A model generated the notes under the pieces. The model had not been told where the DNA came from. It searched no databases and was given only the letters and a program-made list of their open reading frames with translations. 64,000 nt of DNA from Polynucleobacter sinensis (lineage in GTDB: Bacteria; Pseudomonadota; Gammaproteobacteria; Burkholderiales; Burkholderiaceae): the NCBI RefSeq assembly GCF_001595985.1, contig NZ_LOJJ01000003.1:1-64000 (forward strand), in the 5' to 3' direction. Shown in pieces: positions 17,062 through 25,933 of this stretch. Each line of letters begins with the position of its first letter. Within the stretch, counting starts at the first letter, position 1. Made by a program: the position numbers and the translations under genes.

Positions 17062-19278
17062 ATGACAAATATTATTAATTCATCTCGTCGTAACTTCATA
17101 GTAGGCGCTAGCACTATTGGTGCTGGCCTGGCAATTGGTTTTGATCTTTCCTTTATCTCTGCGGCAAATGCGGCAATGGGAACCGGCACCACATCCATGG
17201 CTCCGTTGGCAACGCCTGAAATTGGTGTATGGGTTGTTGTGAAGCCAAATGATGACATCGTAGTGCGTATTGTTCGTTCGGAAATGGGTCAGGGAACTAT
17301 TACTGGTTTGGCTCAGATGGTTGCCGAAGAATTGCAGTGCGACTGGAAGAAGGTGACATACGAATATCCATCTCCAGCAGAGAGCCTTAAGCGCAAACAA
17401 GCTTGGGGTAGCTATTCAACGGGTGGTAGTCGTGGCATTCGCACCTCAGAGCAGTATGTGCGTAAGGGTGGTGCAGCAGCGAGAATGATGTTGATTCAAG
17501 CTGCCGCTAATCAGTGGAGCGTTCCTGTATCTGAATGCGTTGCTAAGGATAGTGTTATTACCCATACTGCATCTGGACGTAAAACGACTTTTGGTAAGGT
17601 TTCAGTAGCGGCTTCCCAGCTGGAAGTGCCAAAAGAAATTCCTTTGAAGGATCCAAAGGAGTGGACTTTAATTGGTAAGCCAGTAAATCGTATCGACGGT
17701 ACTGCTGATAAGGTGACCGGAAAGCAAATTTACGCTATTGATTTGAAATTGCCTGGTATGTTGGTTGCGACCATTAAAGAATCTCCTGTATTTGGTGGCA
17801 AGCTGAAAAGTTTTGATGCCTCCAAGGCCTCTGGAATGAAGGGGGTGAAAAAGGTTGTCCAAGTTGGTGATTCCGCGGTGGCGGTAGTGGCCGATACTTT
17901 TTGGCAGGCCAAGACAGGATTAGATGCAGTCAACATTGTTTGGGATAACGGTAGCAATGGAGATGTTTCTAGTGCATCGATTAAAAAGATGCTTGAAGGA
18001 GGTTTGACGGCCAGCGATACCTTCGTTGGCAACTCCAATGGCGATACTAAAGAGGCGATTGCTAAGGCATCTAAAACGATTGAAGCAACTTATTTCTACC
18101 CATTCTTGAATCATGCCACTCTTGAGCCTCAAACAGCTGCTGCTAAGTGGACTCCAGATTCTTGTGAGGCTTGGGTGCCTACTCAAGATGGAGAGGCTTC
18201 TTTGGCTGCGGTGATTGCAGCCTCGGGATTACCTGCTGAAAAGTGCAATGTCTATAAAGTGAATTTGGGTGGTGGTTTTGGTCGTCGTGGTGCGTTCCAG
18301 GATTACACAACTCAAGCCGTCAATATCGCAAAGCAAATGCCAGGTACACCAATTAAATTAATCTGGACTCGCGAAGAAGATATGACTCAGGGTCGCTATC
18401 ACCCAGTCATGATGTGCAAAATGACTGCAGCGATAGATGATAAGAAAAATATTACTGGTTTAAATATGCGTTTATCAGGGCAGTCGATTTTGTCCTCAGT
18501 GCGTCCTGCCGTAGTTGCGGCCAATAAAGGTAAAGATCCAGCGGTATTTCAAGGTCTTGATCCTACCGGTGAGCATGGCATTACCTATAGCTTTCCAAAC
18601 TTGATGGTGGATCATGCGATGCGCAATACGCATGTGCCTCCTGGTTTCTGGCGCGGTGTGAATGTGAATCAAAATGCTATCTTTCTTGAAACCTTCATGG
18701 ATGAAATGGCTGAGGCGGTAGGAATGGACGCTGTTGAGTTCCGTCGTAAGCATATGGAGCAATATCCTCGTGCTGTAGCTGTACTCAATGCGGTTGCGGA
18801 TGGTATCGGTTGGGGCAAGCCAGCTAAACCGGGCGTATTTCGTGGGGTTGCGCAGATGCGTTCGTTTGGAAGTTATGTCGCTGCTGCTTGCGAACTGTCG
18901 GTAAGCAATGGCAACGAGGTGAAGATTCATCGTATCGTTGCGGCAACTGATCCAGGCTATGTCGTTAATCCTGCACAAGTGGTTCGCCAGGTCTCTGGTT
19001 CATTTGTATATGGCTTATCCGCCTTGTTTGAAGAGGAAATTACGATCGAGAAGGGTGCAGTAGTGCAGAAGAATTTTGACACCTTCAACTCCATTCGCTT
19101 GTCTCAAATGCCTAAGGTGGAGACCATCATCATTCAGGGAGGCGGAAAGGAATGGGGAGGTGTTGGTGAGCCTACGATCGCTGTCGCAGCACCTGCAGTA
19201 TTGAATGCGTTCTATCGTGCTACTGGTAAGCGTTTGCGTGAAGTGCCATTAAAAAATAGCGGCATTAAGTTGGTATAA
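17062..19278 (+). CDS. Molybdopterin-binding large subunit of a xanthine dehydrogenase-family hydroxylase (isoquinoline 1-oxidoreductase beta type)
   Basis: The 738-residue protein begins with a twin-arginine signal (SSRRNFIVGAS, ~7-17; cleavage near ANA at ~38), so the enzyme is periplasmic. It shows the IorB-type arrangement: RSEMGQGT, GGSRGIRTS, LEPQTAAAKW, GGGFGRRGAFQDY, PPGFWRGVN and the end motif WGGVGEPTIAVAAPA, whose Glu is the catalytic base. Such enzymes hydroxylate N-heterocycles or oxidise aldehydes using water. The substrate cannot be told. It follows the Fe-S subunit by nine bases and precedes soxX by 29; in many organisms a c-type cytochrome is the third subunit, so SoxX or another cytochrome might take the electrons. 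Confidence 0.87.
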   Translation: MTNIINSSRRNFIVGASTIGAGLAIGFDLSFISAANAAMGTGTTSMAPLATPEIGVWVVVKPNDDIVVRIVRSEMGQGTITGLAQMVAEELQCDWKKVTYEYPSPAESLKRKQAWGSYSTGGSRGIRTSEQYVRKGGAAARMMLIQAAANQWSVPVSECVAKDSVITHTASGRKTTFGKVSVAASQLEVPKEIPLKDPKEWTLIGKPVNRIDGTADKVTGKQIYAIDLKLPGMLVATIKESPVFGGKLKSFDASKASGMKGVKKVVQVGDSAVAVVADTFWQAKTGLDAVNIVWDNGSNGDVSSASIKKMLEGGLTASDTFVGNSNGDTKEAIAKASKTIEATYFYPFLNHATLEPQTAAAKWTPDSCEAWVPTQDGEASLAAVIAASGLPAEKCNVYKVNLGGGFGRRGAFQDYTTQAVNIAKQMPGTPIKLIWTREEDMTQGRYHPVMMCKMTAAIDDKKNITGLNMRLSGQSILSSVRPAVVAANKGKDPAVFQGLDPTGEHGITYSFPNLMVDHAMRNTHVPPGFWRGVNVNQNAIFLETFMDEMAEAVGMDAVEFRRKHMEQYPRAVAVLNAVADGIGWGKPAKPGVFRGVAQMRSFGSYVAAACELSVSNGNEVKIHRIVAATDPGYVVNPAQVVRQVSGSFVYGLSALFEEEITIEKGAVVQKNFDTFNSIRLSQMPKVETIIIQGGGKEWGGVGEPTIAVAAPAVLNAFYRATGKRLREVPLKNSGIKLV

Positions 19279-19307
19279 GTGTTATGTATTGGAATGGGTG
19301 AGGCGAA

Positions 19308-19754
19308 ATGAAGGGCGCGCTAGCAGCAGTATTGCTAGGTTTGTGCCTGATGTTTCTACCGCACTTATCCCAAGCGCAAAACTGGGCGGGGGAATCGATT
19401 ATCGATCCCCTGACTTCAGTTCCTGGAGATGCAACTAAAGGTCGTGCGATAGTAGCCAGTCGTCAAACGGGTTTATGCCTACTGTGTCACAGTGGGCCTT
19501 TTCCTGAGGAGCGGTTTCAAGGTAATTTAGCGCCAGATTTAAGTGCTAGCGTGGGTCATTTAAGTGAAGGGCAATTGCGCGCAAGAATGGTCGACCCAGC
19601 CCGTTTTAATCCTGGCACTATCATGCCCGCCTATTACCGTACCGAGGGGCTTACGCGGGTTGCTCCCAAGTTTCAAGGGCTACCCATATTGAGTGGTCAA
19701 GAAATTGAAGATGTGATTGCCTTTTTGCTTAGCCTTAAAACAAAGCCCTCTTAA
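19308..19754 (+). CDS. soxX: SoxX, monohaem cytochrome c of the thiosulfate-oxidising complex
   Basis: The 148-residue protein has a signal peptide (~1-24, cleavage after SQA), a single haem site CLLCH (~58-62) followed by SGPFPEERFQGNLAPDL, and the SoxX distal part ending FNPGTIMPAYYRTEGL, whose Met is the likely axial ligand. SoxX with SoxA forms SoxXA, which attaches thiosulfate to the SoxY carrier cysteine and passes electrons to cytochromes. GAGG lies just ahead of the ATG. First of four sox genes. Confidence 0.9.
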   Translation: MKGALAAVLLGLCLMFLPHLSQAQNWAGESIIDPLTSVPGDATKGRAIVASRQTGLCLLCHSGPFPEERFQGNLAPDLSASVGHLSEGQLRARMVDPARFNPGTIMPAYYRTEGLTRVAPKFQGLPILSGQEIEDVIAFLLSLKTKPS

Positions 19755-19781
19755 TTGAAGTCTTTGATCAATATACAAATC

Positions 19782-20270
19782 ATGCGAAATCTAAAAATGA
19801 ATCAATGTGGAAGTGTTTCACTCACACGCCGCTGGTATTTATCAACGCTTGGTATCTTGGGTTTAGCGAGCTGGCTAACACCATTTGTAGCAAACGCCAA
19901 GAAGGCTGATGCGATGGAGGCCATCTCAAAAATTGTTGGATCAAATACGATTCAGGATGGTAAGGTGAAATTGGTCATCCCCCCTTTGGTAGAGAGCGGA
20001 AATTTAGTTGTTCTGAAGGTATCCATTGATAGCCCAATGACTGCTAGTGATTACGTCAAGGCAGTGCATATTATTGCTGAGGCAAATCCTTTGCCTAACA
20101 TTTTTACAGCGTATTTCACGCCACGTTCCGGTAGGGCTGATGTCACAACTCGTGTGAGGCTAGCCGACTCCCAACGTGTTTGGGCCATTGCGCAAATGAG
20201 TGATGGCAGTTATTGGCAGACCTATGCCGATACTTTGGTGACCTTATCTGCTTGTACGGAGATGATATGA
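19782..20270 (+). CDS. soxY: SoxY, sulfur carrier subunit with atypical C-terminus
   Basis: The ATG at 19782 gives 162 residues; ATG 19797 and TTG 19755 are alternatives. A twin-arginine-like signal (LTRRWYLSTLGILGLASW) leads to the periplasm. The body matches SoxY. In canonical SoxY the protein ends in a flexible GGCGG arm whose Cys carries the sulfur substrate. Here the end reads VTLSACTEMI: the Cys is kept but all four glycines are replaced and two residues are added. The stop overlaps the soxZ start (ATGA). It may still work as carrier, but the shape of the arm that enters the Sox enzymes is changed. Confidence 0.85.
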   Translation: MRNLKMNQCGSVSLTRRWYLSTLGILGLASWLTPFVANAKKADAMEAISKIVGSNTIQDGKVKLVIPPLVESGNLVVLKVSIDSPMTASDYVKAVHIIAEANPLPNIFTAYFTPRSGRADVTTRVRLADSQRVWAIAQMSDGSYWQTYADTLVTLSACTEMI

Positions 20271-20596
20271 GTAAAACATCTCGGACGGGTGTTGCAGCCC
20301 CAGCACAAGCCAAGCAAGGCGCAATCATTGAGATTCGAGCTATCGCCCAGCACGATATGGAGACAGGCTTTCGTTATTCGGAGGATGGAAAGCGAATTCC
20401 AAGAGATATCATTCGCACTTTTACTTGTCTCTACAACGGCGAAGAGGTTTTTAAATCTGACTTTTATCCTGGGATTGGTGCAAATCCACTAATTATTTTT
20501 AATACGATTGCGGTAGCATCTGGCACGATTGAATGTCGGTGGGTGGGAGACGATGGTTATGAGGCAATTAACCAGGTCAAAATTACCGTTTCGTGA
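20267..20596 (+). CDS. soxZ: SoxZ, partner of the SoxY sulfur carrier
   Basis: 109 residues from the ATG at 20267, which overlaps the soxY stop by four bases; an earlier in-frame ATG at 20213 lies inside soxY and is unlikely. The family pattern is clear: IEIRAIAQHDMETGFR, GKRIPRDIIRTFTCLYNGEEV and the GIGANPLIIFNTIAV middle. SoxZ is an immunoglobulin-like protein that forms a heterodimer with SoxY. It has no signal peptide and is exported together with SoxY by the Tat route. Confidence 0.9.
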   Translation: MSKTSRTGVAAPAQAKQGAIIEIRAIAQHDMETGFRYSEDGKRIPRDIIRTFTCLYNGEEVFKSDFYPGIGANPLIIFNTIAVASGTIECRWVGDDGYEAINQVKITVS

Positions 20597-21378
20597 AAAT
20601 GATTATTTCCTGCAGTCGATGGATTTTTTTAATGCTAGCACTTTCTGGCAGCCAATTAGCTTTTGCAGTCGATATATCAAAAGATGAGCGCCAATCCAGT
20701 TATCAGTTGATGACTGTGGAAAATCAAGCAATGCAAGATGATCCCAATCTCAATCCAGCTTGGTTTTGGGTAATGGATGGTCAGACTCTCTGGAAAGAGT
20801 CATCTGGAAAAAGAGCGGTATCTTGCTCCTCCTGCCATGGTGAGTCTGGGAAGGCTATGGCAGGCGTGGCGACTCGCTATCCCAAGATAGTGCAGGGTAG
20901 ACTTCGCACCCTAGAGGGGCAAATTAACCAGTGTCGAGTATCACGGCAAGATGCTAAAGCTTTGGCCTATGAGAGCAAAGAGTTATTGGCCTTGACCAGC
21001 TTTGTAGCAACCCAGTCCAAAGGAATGCCGATTGCCGTTCGAGAGACGCCTCAAAACAGCAAAGACCTCAAGCAGGGCCGTCAATTTTTCAATGAGCGTA
21101 TGGGTCAGCTCAATCTGTCCTGTGCTCAATGCCATCAGGATCGCGCAGGATTAAAGCTCGGTGGAAGCCTCATACCCCAGGGTCATCCCACTGCTTACCC
21201 GATTTATCGGATTGAGTGGCAAACAATGGGATCTTTACAAAGACGCTTAAGAAACTGCATGAGTGGGGTGCGAGCCAAGCAATTCGATTATGGTTCGATC
21301 GAAATGGCGCAGCTAGAGCTCTATTTAATGTGGAGAGCCCGGGGCATGACTCTTGAGAGCCCCGGGGTCAGACCTTAG
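20593..21378 (+). CDS. soxA: SoxA, dihaem cytochrome c of the thiosulfate-oxidising complex
   Basis: The 261-residue protein starts at GTG 20593, overlapping the soxZ stop (GTGA); ATG 20599 is two codons in. A signal peptide (~1-25) precedes two haem motifs, CSSCH (~78) and CAQCH (~177), so this is a dihaem SoxA. The later RNCMSGVRA holds the cysteine that becomes the active haem ligand. With SoxX it joins thiosulfate to SoxY. It is the last sox gene here: soxB, soxCD and accessory genes are not in the window. Its stop overlaps the convergent purU stop by four bases. Confidence 0.9.
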   Translation: MKMIISCSRWIFLMLALSGSQLAFAVDISKDERQSSYQLMTVENQAMQDDPNLNPAWFWVMDGQTLWKESSGKRAVSCSSCHGESGKAMAGVATRYPKIVQGRLRTLEGQINQCRVSRQDAKALAYESKELLALTSFVATQSKGMPIAVRETPQNSKDLKQGRQFFNERMGQLNLSCAQCHQDRAGLKLGGSLIPQGHPTAYPIYRIEWQTMGSLQRRLRNCMSGVRAKQFDYGSIEMAQLELYLMWRARGMTLESPGVRP

Positions 21379-22229
21379 TCCGAAAAGACAACGGAGGTAG
21401 CGCCATTAATTAGTACGCGATCATGAAGGTAGTAGCGTAGGGCGCGGGATAAAACGGTACGCTCTAAATCACGACCTTTGCGAACCAAGTCCTCCGGCGT
21501 ATCCCCATGAGTCACACGCGTGACGTCTTGCTCAATAATTGGTCCCTCATCCAAATCACTCGTGACAAAGTGAGCTGTTGCTCCAATGAGTTTGATGCCG
21601 CGTGCATGGGCTTGGTGATAAGGTTTTGCGCCTTTAAAGCTTGGCAAGAAGGAGTGGTGAACGTTGATACACCTTCCAGATAGTTTAGTCGATAAATCAT
21701 CGGAGAGAATTTGCATATAGCGAGCCAAAATCACCATGTCTACTTTAGATTCGGCGATGATTTCTAATAGTCGTGCTTCCTGAGCTGGCTTCGTTTCTGG
21801 GGTGACTGGCAAGTGATAAAACGGAATATCAGCAAAATCAATGCTGGCATAAACGTCGCGCGGGTGATTCGAAACAATACCGCAAATAATCATAGGCAAT
21901 TCACCGATGCGCCAGCGATACAGTAGATCGACAAGACAGTGATCAAGCTTAGAGGCCATGATCAGTACGCGCTTTAATTCCTTGACGGCACGCAAATTCC
22001 AGGTAAGGTCAAAGCGTTCAGCAATTTCTACAAAGCCTGCTTTAAGCGCTTTTGCATCCGCAGCACAACTAAAGCTCACCCTCATAAAGAAGCGCTTGGA
22101 GGCCTTGTCATCGAATTGTTGGGCTTCTTCAATATCGCCGCCTAATTCAAAGATGTACGTGGATACGGCAGCGACGATACCGGGTCGATTGGGGCAGGTA
22201 AGTGTGAGGTAGTAGTTTTCTGTGGTCAT
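21375..22229 (-). CDS. purU: Formyltetrahydrofolate deformylase
   Basis: 284 residues from ATG 22229 (a TTG six codons upstream is less likely). An N-terminal ACT domain ([20 protein letters not shown], ~5-85) is followed by a formyltransferase-fold domain with CGIVSNHP, the catalytic Asn/His region [20 protein letters not shown] and [13 protein letters not shown]. It hydrolyses 10-formyl-THF to formate and THF, balancing one-carbon pools. Formate released could feed the NAD-linked formate dehydrogenase elsewhere in the window. Stand-alone gene, convergent with soxA. Confidence 0.93.
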   Translation of the reverse strand: MTTENYYLTLTCPNRPGIVAAVSTYIFELGGDIEEAQQFDDKASKRFFMRVSFSCAADAKALKAGFVEIAERFDLTWNLRAVKELKRVLIMASKLDHCLVDLLYRWRIGELPMIICGIVSNHPRDVYASIDFADIPFYHLPVTPETKPAQEARLLEIIAESKVDMVILARYMQILSDDLSTKLSGRCINVHHSFLPSFKGAKPYHQAHARGIKLIGATAHFVTSDLDEGPIIEQDVTRVTHGDTPEDLVRKGRDLERTVLSRALRYYLHDRVLINGATSVVFSD

Positions 22230-22303
22230 GACTAAATTATCTAGCAAGGTTACTGGTTTATCTCAATTTTAGACTGCTTCTGCCCCATGTAGATTCTGAG
22301 TCT

Positions 22304-22714
22304 CTATTGCTTGGTATTTGGGCTAGGGGCGTCAGCTGGTCCGAGGTAGGGTTCACTTTTATCTGTAATGGTGGGAATGGGAATGTCTACGCAGATAGGT
22401 TTGGATCCCAAGGCATTTAAAAAATTACAATCTTGCTTTGTTGCAGCTGAGGCAGCATGCTCTAAGGGCGATTTACCAGTAGTCACCGTGGATATAGCGC
22501 TGGCCGCGGTACTGGGGTTGGCCACAGCAACAGATACCGCAGCGCTCCCTGCGGTGCTGGCCGCGCTTGTAGTTGCACCACCGAGAGCGACTAATGGCGC
22601 TGCGCAACCTGCAAGGACTAGGCTAGTCGTGACACTGGCCAGAATAATGAAGAGCTTAAATAATAAGGCGGCCCAGGCACCACTTTTTTTATCGACGAGA
22701 CTAGATCCGCTCAA
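22304..22714 (-). CDS. Alanine/serine-rich small lipoprotein, hypothetical
   Basis: The preferred start is the TTG at 22714, ten bases after the upstream gene; a longer frame begins at 22774 but overlaps that gene. A hydrophobic stretch leads to the lipobox LVLAGC, so the protein is probably a lipoprotein. The mature part is rich in Ala, Ser, Thr and Val, then has a short QDCNFLNALGSKPICVDIPIP segment with two cysteines, and a Pro-rich tail. No family recognised. It probably shares a transcript with the adhesin-E-like gene. Confidence 0.5.
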   Translation of the reverse strand: MSGSSLVDKKSGAWAALLFKLFIILASVTTSLVLAGCAAPLVALGGATTSAASTAGSAAVSVAVANPSTAASAISTVTTGKSPLEHAASAATKQDCNFLNALGSKPICVDIPIPTITDKSEPYLGPADAPSPNTKQ

Positions 22715-22724
22715 TATTGAGTGA

Positions 22725-23132
22725 TTATTTCCGCTGACAAACAATGTTGAATACTCCGGCTGCCCAGGATTCATTCACAACAGGTTCAAATACGCTGTCT
22801 GGAGTCTTGTTATCAGAAACAACCGTGCCCTCACCTTTGTTCCCAGAAAATTCTTTGTATTCGATAGGGCGGTAGCTTACTGCAGGGCAGTTGTATTCGT
22901 TGATGCCGATAATGGAATTCACTGGCTGTTTGGTCTTTGGGTTTACGCCAGATTTTTTAAGATCGAGCATAGACATGATTTGCGCTTTCTCACCAACAAC
23001 GCTGATAGTGTCAAGATCAACATAAACTACCATTGCTTCGTTGAAGCCAAGCTCTTTCCAGGCTGCAAAACTGCTGGCGATCGGAAGAAGAGAGAGGGTG
23101 GTAAAGACGGCAAGTACGTGAATTTTTTTCAT
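22725..23132 (-). CDS. Surface-adhesin E-like secreted protein
   Basis: The 135-residue protein has a clear signal peptide (~1-23, cleavage after SFA). The mature part, with WKELG, VVYVDLDTISV, KAQIMSMLDLK, a conserved-looking Cys in INEYNCPAVSYRPIEY and a final Cys in FNIVCQRK, matches the small family named after Haemophilus surface protein E. In most environmental bacteria these are just small envelope proteins of unknown role, and adhesion should not be assumed. The two cysteines may form a disulfide. Confidence 0.7.
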   Translation of the reverse strand: MKKIHVLAVFTTLSLLPIASSFAAWKELGFNEAMVVYVDLDTISVVGEKAQIMSMLDLKKSGVNPKTKQPVNSIIGINEYNCPAVSYRPIEYKEFSGNKGEGTVVSDNKTPDSVFEPVVNESWAAGVFNIVCQRK

Positions 23133-23215
23133 GAATTAGATTGGTATTAATCGTTGGCTAATAGGGTAATGCCTTGTGGGGCGAATAAGGCTTATTTTAA
23201 ACCCCTTGCTTGCCT

Positions 23216-25675
23216 TTACTTTATATTGAGTTCTAGTTGACGCACGGATTTTTCGGGCTTCATTTGGAGGGGTAGATATTCATTTTGAGCCCATAAGGCG
23301 CTCATATTCCGATATAGCTTGCTCTGAACCCAGCCTGATTGCCCTGATTGGTAGATAAAAAGCGATTTCTCTAGTTCGGATAGGTCATAGAGGGTTCTTA
23401 AGCTAGGGGCCTGCTTAGTTTCAAAGGGATTATCCGCCCTGAGCAGCTCTAGTCGACCTACGTTGATGCTAAAACTATCGCCAGGGAAGGGTTTGCTTAA
23501 GTTAAATAGATTGCCCAAAAAAGGCACCTTGCTCAGAGGGCGATGTTCTGAGACTGCAATATGGGCATTACCCCATGCCCAATTTTTCGGATTATTACCA
23601 AATTGAGCGCTCAGCTGATCTAGGGCCTTATCCATTGCAGTATTCAATGCATCTGCGCAGGATTCAACAGCCGCTGTTTTGGGGTCATCACACCAAGGAC
23701 TATTTGGATTTTGTAATTGCAGAATTAAGGCTTGCCTAAAGTGACGTGCGCCATAATTTTCGGTAAACAAATAACTTAAGCGTGAAAAAAGTCTTCGGGT
23801 AATTTGATCTGCCCACGCATTAAAGATCAATGCCCCTGCACTATCCACCTTCATATTTCCATCAAAGTTCTTGCTAAGCTCTTTCGCTTGTTGAGCAAGG
23901 GGGTGTTGCGATTGTGATGATTGAAATAATTCCAAAAGCGGAGTTGCACCTAGAGAGAGTGTGTCAGCCTGCATTGATTTCATAGAGGTTAGATCGTGCA
24001 TTGATTTTTCTTTAATCAGATTAACAATGCGGTCATACCGAGTGGGTAAATCCCAGTCACCCGTTAAAGGGTTTGGGTTATTAATCGCTAATACCTTTTG
24101 GTTAGCCGTGGCAATCCAGTTGGAGTCCGGATTATCGCTACTGGGTAACATGTCAAAGGGTAGGTAGCCCGACCAGTCATTTTGTTTCTCCCAGCCTAGG
24201 GCAGGAGCCACTCCATATAGCCCCTGATGAAGGGTGCGCTTTGGTGCAACGCCGGCGGCCTGAAATGCAATATTTCCATCAACATCGGCCATGACGACGT
24301 TTTGCATGGGCGCGTAGTTTTTACGAAGAGCCTGTTTAAAGGTATCTAAGTCCTTAGCATGATTCATTTCTATGAGGCCTGCCACCGATTGATTTTCTGT
24401 ATCTAATGCGGTCCAGCGCAGTGCTAAGGCGAAACGTTCCGTGTCAATTGAGCGTTTGGCGCGAGCATACGATTCCGATATCACTGGCCCGTGACGGGTT
24501 TCTTTCACCAAGAAGCGCAATGGCGCCTCACCCTTAATGTCGATGATTTCCTGACGGACCTTAAATGCCAGTGGGCCATCGGGCCCACGATAAATCCCTG
24601 GATTTTTTGGATCAAGTTGTTCTATATATAAATCTTGAACATCTGGCCCTGTGTTGGTAAAGCTCCAGGCGAATTTTTCCGTACGACCCAAAACTACTGC
24701 AGGAATGCCAGGCAGAGTTCCTCCAATGACGTTGATTCCAGGTGCCTTGAGGTGGGCAAAGTACCAAATTGCTGGTGCCGATAGACCTAAATGCGGGTCG
24801 TTAGCGAGAAGTGGCTTTCCTGATGTCGTTAGTTTTCCATTGAGCGCCCAATTGTTGGAGCCGATGCCATCTTTCCCTCCGGGAATTTCATTCAGAGCCA
24901 ATTCGGTTGCGGGGAGCTTTTTGGACTTCTGATCGCGCGCTAATGGATTGGGATTAAAGACATTGATATCTCGATAGAGTTTCGCAAAATCAACATTGCT
25001 TACAGGTTCGCCCGGGGTGTAAGCTGGCATGACTTCCCACACTTGTTTAGTTGTTAGAAACTGTGAGAGCTCAAGACGTTGCAATTCTTTTTGCCAGTTG
25101 CCACCCAGATCAAGTGCCATCATGAGCATCCACGCCACGCTATCGCTTGCAGACCAATAACCTGGCTTAGATCCTGTTAAAAAATACTCCAATGGAAGTG
25201 CCCAGCCTAAGTGGGCATTTCCGGCATTTACCCCATCTGCATAAGATTGCAGCAACCTTTTGGTGGCGATGGGGTAATGGTCAAATTGTTTTTCCGCTGC
25301 ATGCTTGATTCCAAGGGTGCGAACAAAGCGATCTATCGCCACGGTTTCTTTGCCTAATATCTCAGATAAACGACCACTTGCCAGTCGACGATTAATTTCC
25401 ATTTGCCATGAGCGCTCACTGGCATGAAGGTAACCCAAAGCAAAGAGTGCGTCATTAGATGTTTTTGCTTCAATATGGGGGATATCGCTCTCATCAAATG
25501 TGATGACGACTGAATCACCCAGGCTCTTGATCGTGCGCTTTCCAGAAATACTGGTTTGCGCAGAAAGTAGGTAGCCTACCCCAGCAATAATAGCTAAGAT
25601 CAGCGCCGTGGAACCAAGCCAAAGAATGGCTTTCAAAAGGGATTTGAGGGTAGATTGAGGAGCGGGGATTTTCAT
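23216..25675 (-). CDS. Penicillin acylase-family Ntn hydrolase (quorum-quenching or amidase type)
   Basis: The 819-residue protein starts with a hydrophobic signal/anchor (~12-38). The alpha chain ends and the beta chain begins at GIGSNNWAL, making Ser273 the predicted N-terminal nucleophile after self-cleavage. Other family elements are DSDIPHI, FALGYLHASERSWQME, LANDPHLGL, FTNTGPDVQDLY and the late WGNAH. Members hydrolyse amide bonds of penicillins, acyl-homoserine lactones or other N-acyl compounds in the periplasm. The substrate here is unknown. It stands alone on the minus strand. Confidence 0.88.
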   Translation of the reverse strand: MKIPAPQSTLKSLLKAILWLGSTALILAIIAGVGYLLSAQTSISGKRTIKSLGDSVVITFDESDIPHIEAKTSNDALFALGYLHASERSWQMEINRRLASGRLSEILGKETVAIDRFVRTLGIKHAAEKQFDHYPIATKRLLQSYADGVNAGNAHLGWALPLEYFLTGSKPGYWSASDSVAWMLMMALDLGGNWQKELQRLELSQFLTTKQVWEVMPAYTPGEPVSNVDFAKLYRDINVFNPNPLARDQKSKKLPATELALNEIPGGKDGIGSNNWALNGKLTTSGKPLLANDPHLGLSAPAIWYFAHLKAPGINVIGGTLPGIPAVVLGRTEKFAWSFTNTGPDVQDLYIEQLDPKNPGIYRGPDGPLAFKVRQEIIDIKGEAPLRFLVKETRHGPVISESYARAKRSIDTERFALALRWTALDTENQSVAGLIEMNHAKDLDTFKQALRKNYAPMQNVVMADVDGNIAFQAAGVAPKRTLHQGLYGVAPALGWEKQNDWSGYLPFDMLPSSDNPDSNWIATANQKVLAINNPNPLTGDWDLPTRYDRIVNLIKEKSMHDLTSMKSMQADTLSLGATPLLELFQSSQSQHPLAQQAKELSKNFDGNMKVDSAGALIFNAWADQITRRLFSRLSYLFTENYGARHFRQALILQLQNPNSPWCDDPKTAAVESCADALNTAMDKALDQLSAQFGNNPKNWAWGNAHIAVSEHRPLSKVPFLGNLFNLSKPFPGDSFSINVGRLELLRADNPFETKQAPSLRTLYDLSELEKSLFIYQSGQSGWVQSKLYRNMSALWAQNEYLPLQMKPEKSVRQLELNIK

Positions 25676-25808
25676 GGGAGTAGTGTAGTGGGTTTGCCCC
25701 TTTTTCAGATCGGGCTTGATTGGAATGGGCTTCTCCTCCCGTACACTGATTCACATGCTAAAATTTCAACTGTCTTGATTTATTTAGCGCGACTTACTGC
25801 TCGTGCGA

Positions 25809-25897
25809 GCCCGAGTGGTGAAATCGGTAGACACAGCAGATTTAAAATCTGCCGACTCAAAAAAGTCGTGCCGGTTCGATTCCGGCCTCGGGCACCA
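25809..25897 (+). tRNA. tRNA-Leu (anticodon UAA)
   Basis: The acceptor arms GCCCGAG (25809-25815) and CTCGGGC (25887-25893) pair, followed by discriminator A and encoded CCA. The anticodon loop reads TTTAAAA with anticodon TAA. A long variable arm (GACTC...GTC region) and the GGTTCGATTCC T-arm fit a class II leucine tRNA. Confidence 0.96.
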
Positions 25898-25933
25898 ATC
25901 GAAAATAGGCTTTAATGCCTCACTTATCTTTAT

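Noticed and set aside
18496..18978. Minus-strand open frame of 160 codons inside the molybdenum hydroxylase gene
   Set aside because: Antisense shadow of a clear family member; composition (His, Arg, Ser, Ile rich) is that of a reverse frame.
20213..20266. Earlier ATG for soxZ
   Set aside because: It lies inside soxY, adds a non-family N-terminus, and the ATGA overlap at 20267 is the normal sox junction.
22715..22774. Longer version of the Ala-rich lipoprotein starting at 22774
   Set aside because: It would overlap the adhesin-E-like gene and put about 20 non-hydrophobic residues before the signal sequence.
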